Positions 1 to 11,649 of a stretch of 64,000 nucleotides of DNA are shown piece by piece (within the stretch, counting starts at the first letter, position 1; each line of letters starts with the position of its first letter). This DNA comes from Armigeres subalbatus (Eukaryota > Arthropoda > Insecta > Diptera > Culicidae), in assembly GCF_024139115.2 (NCBI RefSeq), contig NC_085141.1, forward strand, positions 37,640,120 through 37,704,119. Reading direction: 5' to 3'. Below the pieces are notes generated by a model. It saw nothing but the letters and a program-made list of their open reading frames with translations. It ran no database searches and was not told the DNA's origin. Position numbers and translations under genes: made by a program.

Positions 1-233
1 ACTTAGTGTTCATTAAGCACTTCCACAGTTATTAACTGCGAGGTTTCTAAGCCAGGTTACCATTTTTGCATTCGTATATCATGAGGCTAACACGATTATA
101 CTTTTATGCCCAGGGAAGTCGAGACAATTTCCAATCCGAAAATTGCCTAGACCGGCACCGGGAATCGAACCCAGCCGCCCTCAGCATGGTCTTGCTTTGT
201 AGCCGCGCGTCTTACCGCACGGCTAAGGAGGGC
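1..233 (-). mobile_element. Feilai-like tRNA-derived SINE, cut by window edge
   Basis: Read on the minus strand, the head starts near 233 with a tRNA-like pol III box A (TAGCCGTGCGG, about 215-225) and box B (GGGTTCGATTCC, about 161-172). A body with CTAGGCAATTTTCGGATTGG and GACTTCCCTGGGCATAAAAG follows. The body matches a second copy at 37913-38142 almost base for base, and that copy also shows the AAG-rich tail that lies outside the window here. SINEs of this type are transcribed by RNA polymerase III and mobilised by a partner LINE. The Feilai name is from memory of Aedes SINEs; the tRNA head and the two-copy match are seen directly. Confidence 0.85.
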
Positions 234-308
234 CCCCTACTTTGTATCTTTCTCTATATTTCTCATGTTCTAGCAATCGCTAGAACTGGAAATGGACTTA
301 CCGGACCG

Positions 309-358
309 GGTATAGGAATAGTAATGGACCATACCGTTTCCATTACTATTCCTATACC
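309..358. repeat. Perfect 20-bp inverted repeat (hairpin)
   Basis: Positions 309-328 and 339-358 are exact reverse complements, separated by a 10-base loop. Just downstream, 373-380 and 385-392 form a second, 8-bp palindrome around TATT. The sequence between the SINE and 446 is otherwise unassigned. This may be a small MITE core or foldback remnant; no target duplication was found. Confidence 0.8.
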
Positions 359-539
359 TTCAACTTGAGTATTCTAGCAGTATTCTGCTAGAAATGGAAA
401 TGAACTATAAAAAACAGCTCATTTCCAAATAGAAAACCCATCCTATCTATCCACATTGGCAGCTCGTTAACCAAGACGGACCTCTGCCTCTCGAACGTAA
501 CCCAAAAAAAAATCTAACAAATTCCGCATGAACTCGTGG

Positions 540-790
540 CAAGTGCAGAGGTATATTCGGCTTGCAGTGGGCGATTATTGCATCAACATTTCCTACATTG
601 ACTTGCATTCTGACGTGACGTGACAGGCGCCAGTATGACCTTGCAAATGAGATCACCAGTTCTTGTACATTGAAGATGTGTGCTAGTCCCAAGCAAACAT
701 CTGTTGGTTCCCTGTGCAAGAACAGCTGATCTGGTCATAATGGAGTAGCAACTACGAGCAGTCAATCAAGCTCAAGCTCGAGCTCAAGTA
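540..790 (+). repeat. Dispersed repeat with hexamer tail, copy 1
   Basis: This stretch is homologous to 48470-48700, and its last ~90 bp to 58430-58530. Shared landmarks are an ACATTTCCTAC segment, TTGAAGATG, the TAGTCCCAA segment and GGAGTAGCAAC followed by GGTCAATC or CAGTCAATC. It ends in a short hexamer-like run (AAGCTC here, CATGCTCATGCTC in the others). The 3' simple tail suggests a retroposon. Short open frames in it are not conserved between copies, so I do not call a gene. Confidence 0.65.
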
Positions 791-1835
791 AGTACACCGA
801 GACGTTTCCGATAGCAGAAACTGTGCGGATATAGATGCATGCACTGTATGCACATTCGGATGCATCACTGAGCCCATGCAGCTCAACGTTGACTGGATTT
901 CCACAAGGTACCACCTACCGCGGGATAGTGAAGGTGTCGAGAACTAGGAGATCTCTTCGAAATGACTTCCAAAATTGCTGTTCTCGATTGTTCAGCGGAT
1001 AGAGATACCTTCGCTCTCCACAGCTCTTGCATAAATAATTTTGAGCGTAGCATGAGTGGTCCCAATAGGCCAAGAGGGTCAAATAGGCGTGCTGCTTCAG
1101 AAAGCTTGGCTATCACATTTTTAAGCGGAATAAGTCATCGACTGGCTGCTAAAACAGGCCCAAAGTTTTCACAGGTGCGGTAGAAGAATCGAGCTCCAAA
1201 TGGAGCTGACGCTGTTCCATAAGTAACCGTCAGCAGTTCGCATGTTTGTAGCGGACCTGATGGAGAAGGTCGGAACACAATGCGTTGCACGGGACGATCG
1301 GCCGGAGACACCAGCACTTGATGGTACATTTTCTGCAAATCAGTCACAATAAAAAAGCGAGGTAGTCTAAATCGTAGAATGATGCTGTACAGTTCGTTTT
1401 GTGCAACTGGACCCACCATCAGCGAATCGTTCAACGACACGCCAGTGTCAGTGAAGCATGATGCGTCGAAAACGACGCGGAGTTTCGTTGTTATATGCTC
1501 TGAACGCACCATGCAATGGTGAGGCATGTAGTAGGATTTCTCTCCGGGTTTGTCAATTTCAGAGCTAGTATCGATCGGAGCCATATGTCCCAGCTGAACG
1601 TACTCCAGCATGAAGACTGCATATTTTCTTAAAAGCGAAGGATTCGCGTGAAGCCGTCTTTCCAGGAACAGGAAACGTCGAGTAGCGATGGTACGAGATT
1701 CTCCCAATTTGTCCAGAACATCTGACTTTTTCGGCAATGAAACCACAAACCTCCCAGTACAATCTCAGGGTTTTGGTTCGTTCGAGTGGTATGACTCCAC
1801 TTCCCTGAAACCGAGCAAGCTGGTTTTCAAAATCG
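786..1835 (-). pseudogene. BEL/Pao retrotransposon Pol remnant (RT and RNase H region)
   Basis: The longest open piece is 1135-1746 (203 codons, minus). It reads through the conserved BEL/Pao RT entry: SLPKK near residue 3, LGESR near 15, the YYMPHHCMVR segment at 72-81, VVFDAS at 91-96, motif A TDLQKMYHQ (Asp136) and YGTASAPF at 176-183. The catalytic YxDD box is absent because the sequence jumps from there to a downstream block (883-1116, with the RLFDPLGLLGPLMLRSKLF segment). That block leads into a frame-broken RNase H-like stretch (ELHGLSDASECAYSACIYIR) ending near 790. An internal deletion also removed most of the protease, between about 1835 and 1900. The element is dead, has no integrase or LTR in view, and abuts the hexamer-tail repeat at 786. 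Confidence 0.85.
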
Positions 1836-1869
1836 GCGTTACTGCAAACAAGTGTCGTGGTGATCGTCG

Positions 1870-3235
1870 GCGATTTTGAGAACAGCCAGCGGTGAAGATA
1901 AAAACCACACTACTGTCGGCATTTGCAGAAGCAGGAACAGCAACTGGATGGGAAGTGGATGGGTCAACATAGGGCGCTGATGGAGCTTTGCGATTGTGAA
2001 TCAGATGAATTGTTCATCTTGGCGATTGAGGGCTGAGTTTGTGGGTTTTGGGGGTTGCGATTGCGAATACTCTTGTCCTTGGCTGGAACCGTTGGTTGCT
2101 GGGCGCAAGTGTAGCATCCTATGGTGCCTTTGACCGCAAACACGACAAACTAAGCTAGGACAAGGCCGTACCAAGTGGGAGAGGAAAGACAATTCAGACA
2201 TAAGCCAGCTTTCTTGACTGATTCCAGTCTTTGGGAAGGATTCATGTTGTTGAAGGAGTCTTATTTTAACGGAGAGGGAAAGGATTTTGGACAGTGTGGA
2301 CACATTTTTTGCTGAGCTGTTTTGGTTGTTAGCGTAGAGCCAAATTTCCCTTTGACCGTTGTTTTCCATGGTCTTGATGCTAGTCCGATCCTCGAGATTT
2401 CACGGATGCCAGAGGTTGTAACGTTGCAAGATGGTCCCGCAGAAACTTCATCAAGTCCTCGTACTTTGGTGTTTCACGAGAGTTGTGAGCACGCTCCCAA
2501 TGCCTTTGTGTGTCAGCATCAAGACGTGTATAGAGCATATGCGCTAGTAAGTGAGATCATTCGTCTGTATTCAGTCCAATTTTCCGCAGCTGCAAAAGGT
2601 TTTGTTAATATGAGTCGATGAGAGCAACTAGTGTTTCATACGACTCACGCCTTATGGACTCAGCATTAAACAAAGTGTCCATGAGCGTTCGAACGATGAT
2701 TTTTTTGTTCTCGAACCGTTGCTCTAGAAGTTGCCATGCCACGTCGAAGTTGGACCCCGTCACTTCAATAGATTCCACCAACGTTCTTGTCTTTTTGGTT
2801 AACACTGAGAGAAGATAGTGAAACTTTTCCACAGACGAAAGCGAAGCGTCTTTGCCAATCATGCTCTGGAAGGCGTCGCGAAAGCTCAACCAATCTGTCA
2901 CACAACCGTCAAAGGAAGGAATTTTTAAAAACAGGGAGGTGAACTCGGGAGTTCGGTGGTTGGCAGGGCGGAGTGGAAGACGAAGCTGCAGTTGTTGGAG
3001 TGTCTCTGTGAGAAGTGAGCAAATCCTTCACATCAAAGTACCGAGTCTTGGAATCCAACCGAATTTTTGTGGTCCATCTTCGAAGTCCTTTTTGTGCTGC
3101 TCCTCCTTATCTTCCTCGGTAGAAGATTTTGATAGGTCTTGCTCCTGTTTCGCTTCAACCTTCGCATGATTATTCCGAAACTCTTCGAACAGCGTTTCTA
3201 AATGCTCCAGGCGTGAGCCCGTTCTCTCTTTATCT
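1870..3235 (-). pseudogene. BEL/Pao Gag remnant (DUF1759-type and zinc-knuckle region)
   Basis: On the minus strand, about 2960-2605 encodes a Gag core typical of Pao-class elements: a KIPSFDG segment, then WLSFRDAFQSMIG, EKFHYLLSVL, AWQLLEQRFENKKIIV and MDTLFNAESI. A frameshift separates the KIPSFDG part from the WLSFRD part. Downstream, 2369-2001 contains the knuckle CRVCGQRHHRMLH (Cys75, Cys78, His82, His83 and His87 of that open piece). The sequence then runs into a SSVVFIFTAG stretch resembling the start of the aspartic protease, after which the reading is lost. A Lys/Glu/Gln-rich N-terminal part extends to about 3235. The gene order (Gag, knuckle, protease start, RT) matches the family; several frames are broken. 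Confidence 0.8.
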
Positions 3236-3589
3236 CGTGGAGCTTTGAATTGGCCAAAAGGCCTCTATGTTCTGCATAGAGTCCAGAAGACCCCTCTATA
3301 TCGTGACCAATACGCGTAGTGATGCCATATTTCATTCAATTCCAGATATTGTTCCAAATCGCAAACCCAATCAAATTCCAAAAATCGTAGCGTAGTCAAA
3401 TTGCCCATAAAACCGTTAAATCGCAAACAAATTGCCTACGTACTAGAGTGAAACTCGCATGTAAATGATATTTCGCTTCAGAAATGATCGCACCTTGCTG
3501 GTTGAGTGTACTCACGCTACCCTCTATTGTTTGCCGACCCAAGCCAAGCCAGATTCAATAGGTACCGGAGGAAGGTGGTCTTGGAAACG
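3236..3589. other. Unassigned flank of the BEL/Pao remnant
   Basis: I see no coding signal, tandem repeat or RNA gene here. The stretch may include decayed BEL/Pao 5' sequence, but no LTR or primer-binding site is visible. Confidence 0.4.
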
Positions 3590-3688
3590 ATGAACTTTAT
3601 ATAATTTTCGGCTGATTTATATGTAGCTGATTTGTGTATTTTGGGTTTTTGATCGAATCGCATCAGCCGAAACCTATATAAAGTTCAT
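3590..3688. repeat. Imperfect 27-bp inverted repeat, possible MITE
   Basis: Positions 3590-3616 and 3662-3688 are inverted copies with two mismatches (ATGAACTTTATATA...TTTCGGCTGAT), separated by 45 bases. This is the typical form of a small foldback/MITE. No target duplication could be defined. Confidence 0.7.
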
Positions 3689-6600
3689 TTAATCATCATA
3701 CAATGTTCTGTGAAATTGTTCTGTAGCATACCAACTGCCGTTTTTGCAGTTCTGAGGTCAATCGAGCAATCAGAACCAATTTTCAGATCGAATGAGTGAC
3801 GGAGGTGTATTTTCCATACATTTTGGCTGAAATCCCCATACAAACTTCAAATCAAGTGCGCCAGCTTATGCAACAAGCGATTGAGCTGAAATATTCTGAG
3901 ATTGATTTTCTCACCCAAAGACACAATCCTGGAGGGTGCCCCGTGGAATTAGACAACTTTTTGTTTCCTGGGCCAGTCTAATGTACATTATGCCCCCAAA
4001 TGCCCTTCAGAAAGATCTAGACAATCTGAAGGATAAATTTCAAAGTTTTGTTCAAGAGAACTGTGATCATAGACAAACAGACATACCACTTAAGAAATTT
4101 TCATCGTTCACTGATTATCAGTTAATTCAAATATTAATTAGTTGTCAAATATTGTGGCGCTCGATCGAGCTCGAATTTGCCATTTGCTCACTATCAACAT
4201 CTGGTTTGCAATTTTCCAAACCCGATGTGAAACAATGTCGCTAAAGCGATAGTTCCTCATTTTGACCCCAAGTGATCATCAGAAGATTGGCGCACTTCAC
4301 TGGTAGTCTCAAATATAGAAGCACCACCCAGCGAATAAACTACAAACTTAAAAGGTCTACTTAATTGTATTGAGCCCATTAATAACTTTGTTAAAGACTC
4401 ACAAATGACTGAAGATCACAAATCTGAAGCTCACAAATCCTGAGATATCCAACCTTTCTGTTAGATTCAAGTACATAAGATCCGTTATACGAATTTATTT
4501 TTAACTAAATAGTTCTTCCACTGATATCTAATTTTGCTTTCTTGCTTTGTTCTTCGGCCTACGTACTGCAAAAAATGTATAAAGCGTCTTATAACAAAAT
4601 ACACTTTCTGAAGTGATGAAGCTCGTTGGTTGAATAGGCTTTAAGCAATAATTCACCGTGATAAAAACAAACTTTGTTGACATCACATTAGCACATACTT
4701 ACACATGTCTGTGATGTGTAAGTATGTCATTCAGTTCGTTCACCATTTGACGAAAAGCCAACGTCTTACAAAAAAAAACTTATTTTCCATAGCAGATTAA
4801 CATGACGGTAGGAAATATGTTACGAGCAGAATGCTGCTTTCGCAATGTACGCTATGTGTCGTTTGCGAATACACTCACCAGGCGAACGATGTGATTGCGA
4901 CATTACACTACCAGGTGATGACAAAAGCCACCGAAGCAATTTATGTAGTTTCATCGTACGTTGCTAATAAATAAAATCGAGCACATAATCCTCAGAGCAC
5001 ATGTGCGTATCATGAGGCAGCTATATAAACAAACTCCACTTCCAAAAATATCTTGGTGCACATGTGGCGGTGTTATCGATTGCGGGCTATGTTAATTCCT
5101 GCTAAAATTCAAAGACAAAATACAGCAGAGATATGTTTGGAGATATTAATGGTTCTCACCCATGACTTGATTGATGATTGAGTTTCTATTCACAGCGGTT
5201 TATAGTTTCTAATATGTTGATCAGTCCCGTTTTAAATCAACCTCGGTATAGAGCAACGTAACATTTTTGTACTATGAAATCCGTTTTTCTCCTCACAAAC
5301 TTAGAAAATTATAATTAAACTTTTCGTAAATTGATTATCACACATTCTAACATATATTTATTTTATGAATTCTATAGATTATTTTTGAGCGAGAATAAGT
5401 TCGCGTGGTAATTAAGTGACACAATAATCTCAAGATAACAATTAAAACAAGTAGTATGATTATGCTGAACGTTAAAATGGATATATGAGTTAACCCCAGG
5501 AACAGGATTTCCAAATGATAACAATATATCTGTACGAGGCGCTGTTCACATAATAAGATGAGAATTCAAGTTTCTAGAACCAAACTTTAGTGCATAAACA
5601 TCTGTTAGCTAAAAACTGCTCTACAAGGAAGGCATTCAAATTCGAATGCAGTATCCACTACCACATCGGACAACCGTTGCTACCATCTGTCGGAACCCAC
5701 CTAACTGACTGATTCCCTCTGAATGCCTGAACGAAAAGGAAAGCTAGTTAAAAGTTGGTCAGTTGCGTTCTTTTTTTTGTGTATGGAGTACTCTTCAATG
5801 TCCAGGGAGAGTTTTTCACTTTTCTGCAAACAACATCAACACAACTCGGCCATGATGCCTCCGGCAATGGACAACTCGATGAGAAACAAAAGGGAAGTAT
5901 GACTCGCATGGTTCACTTAACGAACTCATTGAATGTCTGCGAAAATTAAATTGTAGTTATGAAATTGATTTCTTAATTTATTTCACATTTTTGCAATCGT
6001 AACCATTACTTCTTTTTATTCAAATATTTTAATGATTTCCATCATCCCAAACAATGCAGCTTCTGATAATTTGCAATTATGTTTACATTTCTTCGACTCT
6101 AATCAAATATAGTCTCATTTGATTTGTCGCTGCTTTATTATACATGAATTATGCTACTAAGGATTTCCCCGTTCCGGTTTATTTCAGACCACTATTCCCT
6201 ATGGCAGTGAAGCTTCCGTTTCGAGCGATAAGTGGCACAACGGTAGCTATGTGGACAGCACAACTCTACCGCGCCCACTGCCCGACACCGGTTAGAACAG
6301 TATTTTTATTCAATTTGGTGCTTTGTCTGGTAAAGCGGGTATTTGGTTCGGAAACGAGAGAGTGAATGAAAAAATAAAAAGTTCACCAGCAACAGTATCA
6401 GTTTGCTAGTTTCGATGAGCAAACAAACATGTGCCTCATTTGTGACGTTTGATGCTGGCAAAAATTCGCATACACTCCTTCCATCATTTATGGAATACTA
6501 TAGCGGAAAGGTGTTGAAAGCGTAGCAATGAAATTCATTATTTTGAATAGCAAAATAGTGGTTATAACTGGACGACAAAATCAAAAAAAAGTTTTTGTAT

Positions 6601-7085
6601 TCGTGATTCTCATGTGTTGCATCTGTAGTTCTCAACTTCTACATTTGACTGGTTACTGGCGTTTTTTTCGAGATTATTTGGTCATAAAGTTGGAAAATGT
6701 ACATCGATATCTGAATTTCCTCATGAGTATTTTTCAGGCAAAAAACGGGCCTCCCAGGGGAAACGATAGGAAGAGATTTTAAAAGCTGTTCAGCAGCATA
6801 TAAGCAAGAAAGCATATGGAGACGCATGATACATTTGTGCTATGATTTATCTTGTGACTAATTTTTTTAAGTAAATTTCATCACATCCGTTTTATTAAAC
6901 AAATGAACAAGTGTGCAAGCATTTGTATGGAACATGTACTAAGGGAATCCTGAACCTAATTGCGTTTTTTGGGAAGTACATGTTCTTTGTTAACTTTGTC
7001 GAATACTGCGATAAAGAAATAATTAGAATTAATATTTCAAACAGTAGGCTGCATTAATAGACATCTGATTGATTACTTTATTAAA
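3689..7085. other. Gene-free or unassigned stretch
   Basis: Only short open frames occur (under about 105 codons), with no motif I recognise and no codon pattern that sets them apart from background. The one structure of note is the 14-bp hairpin at 4693-4727. The sequence is AT-rich and without long tandem arrays; it could be intergenic or intronic. Confidence 0.5.
4693..4727. repeat. Perfect 14-bp hairpin
   Basis: ACATACTTACACAT (4693-4706) is the exact reverse complement of 4714-4727, with a 7-base loop. The arms are too short to assign to an element and no terminator-like context is evident. Confidence 0.7.
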
Positions 7086-7087
7086 TC

Positions 7088-7357
7088 TTTCGTTTAATTG
7101 GAAGTCTCATATGCCGTGAAGCGTTACGGAGCATGTCATAAATCTTATTGTTTTCCATCTGAAACAATGTTTCACTACTAACAATATATTTCTCTGCACC
7201 ACGGTACTTCGTATACGCTTTCAGTAATTTAAACTGATTTACAATAAACCTGGAAGTGGAAGTCTTAAAATGTAAGCCTCCCAGTTCCGAATTATAAAAC
7301 AGTGGCTTCCCTGAAGAAAGTTTGTTCAGTTTCGCAGAAACTGTTTGCGGGTAGGTG
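7088..7357 (-). other. Weak candidate coding exon, no start codon
   Basis: The minus strand is open for about 90 codons from just after a TAG near 7360 to a TAA near 7088. It reads through KLSSGKPLFYNSELGG and ends SRHMRLPIKRKI. It has no ATG near its start, so it would have to be a 3'-terminal exon or a transposase fragment. Composition looks protein-like (basic C-terminus, mixed hydrophobics), but open frames of this size also arise by chance here. I do not recognise the protein. Confidence 0.22.
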
Positions 7358-8480
7358 TGCTATCACTTTCAGCGTACGTACGCAACTATCCAACCCAGTT
7401 TATCCTACAACTAATTGCTAATTCTGGAACCGAAACTGTAGCTAAGCTAAACTTTCTCGCGATCTTTCCCAGCACATCTCCAGGAGTTAACTTGCAGCGT
7501 ACAGTATTAACTGCCGCCGACCGTCATCGTTCTTCCGCTCTGCAGCCCAACTTTGGAACGTCAAATTTTCCAACGGAAAAGTTTTCGCTGCATCCAGCAC
7601 CGGATGCAGCAACAACAACGCCGAAGATATTTACACACAACAGCAGAATTATTGCGAGCTACACCACAAAGCATGCCGTGCGATAGGTTTATTGTTGCGG
7701 ATGCTCGGCGCCTGCTATGATTATTTTAATTTCCTGTCGCCTAGCGCTGAGAAACTTGCTCCCTCAAATCTAGCTACGGTGCTCGCATGTTTCACCAACA
7801 TGAAATTACCTAATTATTTAAAGTTGGTTTCGGAAGTCATGCATGAAGTTTAAGTTTTCCCGCATTTTATTGTGCAGGTGAGTTAGTCAAACTTGTTGAA
7901 CTAATGTCTCACTGAAACTGCCACATTATCCAGCTGCTATGCATTTTTTGTATTCATGGTGGTCAGTATCCATTTCTGCGTTGAAAAAGTTGTACACATG
8001 TAATTGTTGTAATGGACGTGTCGCATCCTGCGCGATGTTTTAGTTGATTAGTCGGTGGTTTTCAGTTAACTTCATGTGCCAGTTTTAAGAATGTGAGCTT
8101 TTCCAACAGCTGTTTCATCTACCGTCGCCGTTGAAAATTATCAAAACATTGCCAAAATATTTTTCTGAATTTCTGAAAATTAGAGGCCAAATTCTAAAAA
8201 AACATGATCCATATTTCGCTAAAATGAACCTGACGTTTTTTCGAGAATAAATTGTTTATCCAAAAAAAGTCACACCGAACGTAGGATACTTCCTGAAACG
8301 CTTAAATGACCCTAGAATTTTGTGATTGTTCTAAATACGAATGATTTTTTTTTTCAAAACAATCTGAAAGAATCGAGGTTGATCAAGACGATCTTACTTT
8401 CAAATTATTAACTGATAAAAATTCGCCAGCGTGTAAGAATCGTTTGGAAATTATATCAAGATTTGAAGCCTGCACCTTTG
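7358..8480. other. Unassigned stretch
   Basis: A 113-codon open frame at 7345-7686 (plus) has no recognisable domain and a low-information Thr/Ser/Pro composition. Nothing else (RNA gene, array, inverted repeat) was found before the transposon that begins at 8489. Confidence 0.45.
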
Positions 8481-10308
8481 CTTTGAACCTGGGAGGGAGA
8501 TCCAGATTCTACACACAAAATAACAATAAAATTAAACGTCATGACGCAAGAAAATTATCGATGAGCAAAATATACCAAAGAAAGCGTCACACGTACTGAC
8601 CAATTTTTGTTTTGCGTGTCATCAATGTTTTCGTTGATTTCATTGAAGCCGGTGCGTGACTTTCTCAAGTTTCATATAACGTTCCGAGTGCGGGAATTTT
8701 AAATATGAAGTGTCTCGTGAAACTCTCTCTCCCGGAGTATTGAATTAAGAAGTGTCCGGAACATAGTCGTTTTTCGCTTCCCTATGGAGGGAATCACAAA
8801 ATGCGGCGGATTAAATTCAGTATAAATAAAATACGAATCTCTTGTCAGCATCTATCTCGACTCATTCAAAGCCATTCATATAAAATTTTGTCGATATCTT
8901 TTCACTCTAATTTATTCCTAATAATGATATAAATTTCAATGAATCGTTATCTTAATTCTCGTAAAGTATGATATCAATGCAATGATATATTTTGGCAAAT
9001 AATTTCATAAATGATCTCCACTATAGTATACACCTTTATCCCTTTATACACCTTTGTTCATCGAATCATCGGTATTTTGGCGTTTGTTTATCTCCGTTAT
9101 CTTGTTTATATTATTGAGATAAAAATTTATTGAATGAAACGACATTAACTTTTTGATTATGAAGGGATAGCCTTGTCGGCATGAAGAACCATTTCACAAG
9201 GACATTGCCGGTAATTGATGTTTTGGGGTAAGGAAAATAATTCTTCAACATATTGATTATACTTGAATGAAAATTATATGGGATAGAATGTTAATGCAAT
9301 TTAGCTATTACCAACCAAAACTACATTGTGGTATAATGATTAAGATCTCTGAGCAAAGGTTCTACAATATTCTTTCTTCCAGGTTCGATAAACAATTAAG
9401 CGAATAAATAAATAAAAATCTGCATAAAAGATAAATCTCGATGTACTACTCGACCTCTGAAGAACCTAAAATTAAAGTTCTTATCAAACATTCTGACATA
9501 TCGATAAAGTATAACAGTAAAAAATCATATCGTTTTAACCGTTTTAACGGTATCGATATTTTGAAAAAGATTCTTTGCAATTTTTGAGTAATTTGAAATT
9601 CTTCATGAATCGACATCTATATCGCTCGCTATCGATGGTTTATAAGAAAACTTTTAAAATTAGATATGAAGAATTTTGAAGAATCTTAAAGAAATGGTTG
9701 GCAAGGATTGATTATTCATGTTGGCAAATGTGTTTTTGTTTTCTTTTGCAATTCGAAGTAGCTTGTTTCATAACGGGTGGGAAAAGACGGAAGTTGCAAA
9801 GCGAAATCTCTCTTCCATTCTTTCACCATATATGCCAGATTCGGACGACGAACATTCGGACGATTTTTTCAAATCGTCAAAATCCGACTATTCACGATTA
9901 AAATTACGAAAAAAATTTACTGTAGTTGCGGATTAGGTTGACTTTGAAGAATGTGAAACGAGCGATGCAAATAATGAATTAATAAGCGATAAACAAAGGG
10001 AATCATTGCAAGAAGATGTATCCTAGACATCTCCTTTTCTCTTTACAATGGACACCATTTTCAAACGAGTTTCACAGTTGGATTGTATTAGACATTTTTT
10101 TGTTCAACAACCGTCGTTTCAAATATAGATTGATAATGTTCAATATAATTTTCTGCTTTTTATAGTTTTCAAGCAAATGATCAGTATCGATACTCCCCAT
10201 TTATTAAACATTTTCAGCTAGGTCTGCGGTGACGTTTCATGACAACTAAAGTTAGGTCTGCACTGACATTCATATTTTTGAATCTGAATCTCCCTCCCAG
10301 CTTTGAAC
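8481..10308. mobile_element. Complete 1.8-kb DNA transposon with 8-bp target duplication
   Basis: The element is 8489-10300. Its terminal inverted repeats are 8489-8509 and 10280-10300: CTGGGAGGGAGATCCAGATT at the left, and on the reversed right end the same with one mismatch (20 of 21). The octamer CTTTGAAC sits directly outside both ends (8481-8488 and 10301-10308), a perfect 8-bp target-site duplication. Eight-bp duplications are typical of hAT, P and Merlin transposases; the termini do not clearly match a family I know. The right subterminal region holds two direct copies of a TAGGTCTGC...TGAC motif (10216-10276), as expected for transposase-binding sites. No full transposase is present, so it is probably a deletion derivative. 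Confidence 0.85.
9718..10026 (+). pseudogene. Acidic coding remnant inside the 8-bp-TSD transposon, in-frame TAG
   Basis: An open frame runs from the ATG at 9718 for 72 codons, is stopped by TAG at 9934-9936, and continues in the same frame for 29 codons to TAG at 10024-10026. The product would have a hydrophobic start (MLANVFLFSFAI), then the acidic stretch MPDSDDEHSDDFFKSSKSD, a basic patch (RLKLRKKF), and after the stop VDFEECETSDANNEL. Acidic, charged N-terminal regions are common in transposases, and its place inside the transposon suggests a truncated transposase N-terminus. I cannot name the family; the upstream hydrophobic part may not be real coding. Confidence 0.4.
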
Positions 10309-11037
10309 TATTTTTCTTACCTAACACGAAACTATAACGCCGCTGACAATTTGCCTACTGTTCTCATCAGAAAGATTCTCAAACGAAAACTGTAACCATC
10401 ATCGTCTGAGAATGATTCAGAACAACGCTGGACATGCATATCGTTTTTTGAATGGCACACTCTACAAACATTGATTTGAGTGCATCTGCTGCGTCTACTA
10501 ATGGGTCTTGCAAGCTGTTTGATGAGATCTTCGATATTACATTCGAATTGAGTAGAGCTTCGAGGTTGGAAATCAATGAAGCAATTTGGGAAGTTTCTGT
10601 ATTTTTTGCTGACATTCCAGAAATGGTTGCATTGGCAGAAAAAAAACTATAAAGCATCATATTGTTGTACAAGGATTTGACAACTGCCTTGCTCTACAGG
10701 TAACGTTAATTCTATTTGTCGACTGAGGCCGTAGGAATAAGCATTGAAGGTCAGCGTGGAAACAATTCAAGTGATAACATTTTACCAGATCGTTTTAGTC
10801 AGATTTTTAAATGCGGCTGACCTTGGGATTATGCTGGAATAAAAATAATAATCGTTAATTTATTCAGCGATACTTTCAAAGGAAACGAGCCAGTTAGGTT
10901 TATTTCAAAGATTACGAAGGACTTCTCAGGCCCATACGCTTTCTTGAAGTTTACTAGGGTGAAACGCCATTTTAGGTGATTGTTTTGCAATTATTTAATT
11001 TTGACAGTAAATGAACATTTTTCTTATAGGGAAAGAT
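10309..11037. other. Unassigned stretch with overlapping short open frames
   Basis: A 97-codon frame on the minus strand (10379-10672) and a 66-codon frame on the plus strand (10452-10652) overlap. The minus-strand one (SLISNLEALLNSNVISKISS...) looks the more protein-like, but has no motif I recognise. No repeat or RNA gene is evident. Confidence 0.3.
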
Positions 11038-11184
11038 AGGTTTTGTTCTATTATTGGCAGGGGGTTTTGTCGACTGAATTTTATGAAATTTGGCCACAAT
11101 ATTCTTTGATATGCGAAGAATGTTCAGGCCAAATTTGAACCTAGTCAGTCATAAAAACCCCCTGCCAATAATAGAACAAAACCT
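11038..11184. repeat. 147-bp foldback with perfect 31-bp ends
   Basis: Positions 11038-11068 and 11154-11184 are exact inverse copies (31 bp, AGGTTTTGTTCTATTATTGG...). Inward of them pairing continues imperfectly: AAATTTGGCC near 11086 faces GGCCAAATTT near 11128, so nearly the whole 147 bp can fold into one long hairpin. This is a MITE or foldback element; no clear target duplication. Confidence 0.85.
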
Positions 11185-11563
11185 GCCAAAGCCGTCATTC
11201 CCCCTATATAAATATATGGGAGTATGGGAATTTTATACACCGTTTGAAAGATAATTGTCTAAACTATGGGTATGTTTGGGTATGGGTATGTTTCTAAAAT
11301 TACACGAGTTAAAAAAATAGTAAAAAATGGGTAATCATTGAAAAATTTTTTTTTTTAGCATGTGCTGGACTATATCAAACGAACAGGGCTAGACCAGAGA
11401 CCACCACCGTAGTTTAGTAGTTTGGGGTCTATACTATCTGCGGAACGAGAATCCACTGCTTGAAAAGTGGAACTGTTAAATGCCAAATTTAGTCTTAAAA
11501 TGCTACAAACTCAATTTTTATTAAGTAAATTATTTTGAGCTTTTAGTGAATAAATGTCTTCAT

Positions 11564-11649
11564 TTGTCATAAGACGAGTTTGTACAATCCCATTGAATTC
11601 CACCACTTAAGGTAATTCAATGGGATGGTACAAACTCGTCTTATGACAA
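11564..11649. repeat. 36-bp inverted repeat related to a dispersed family
   Basis: Arms 11564-11599 and 11614-11649 match with one mismatch (TTGTCATAAGACGAGTTTGT...). The same arm sequence recurs at 12541-12610 beside TTCCACT, inside the longer dispersed repeat annotated there. The hairpin was probably formed by two inverted copies of that repeat's end. Confidence 0.8.

Noticed and set aside
9326..9420. tRNA-derived SINE (TGGTATAATGATTAAG ... GGTTCGATA with an AATAAATAAATAAA tail)
   Set aside because: Box-like motifs and an A-rich tail are suggestive, but it lies inside the 8489-10300 transposon, has no second copy here and no target duplication.
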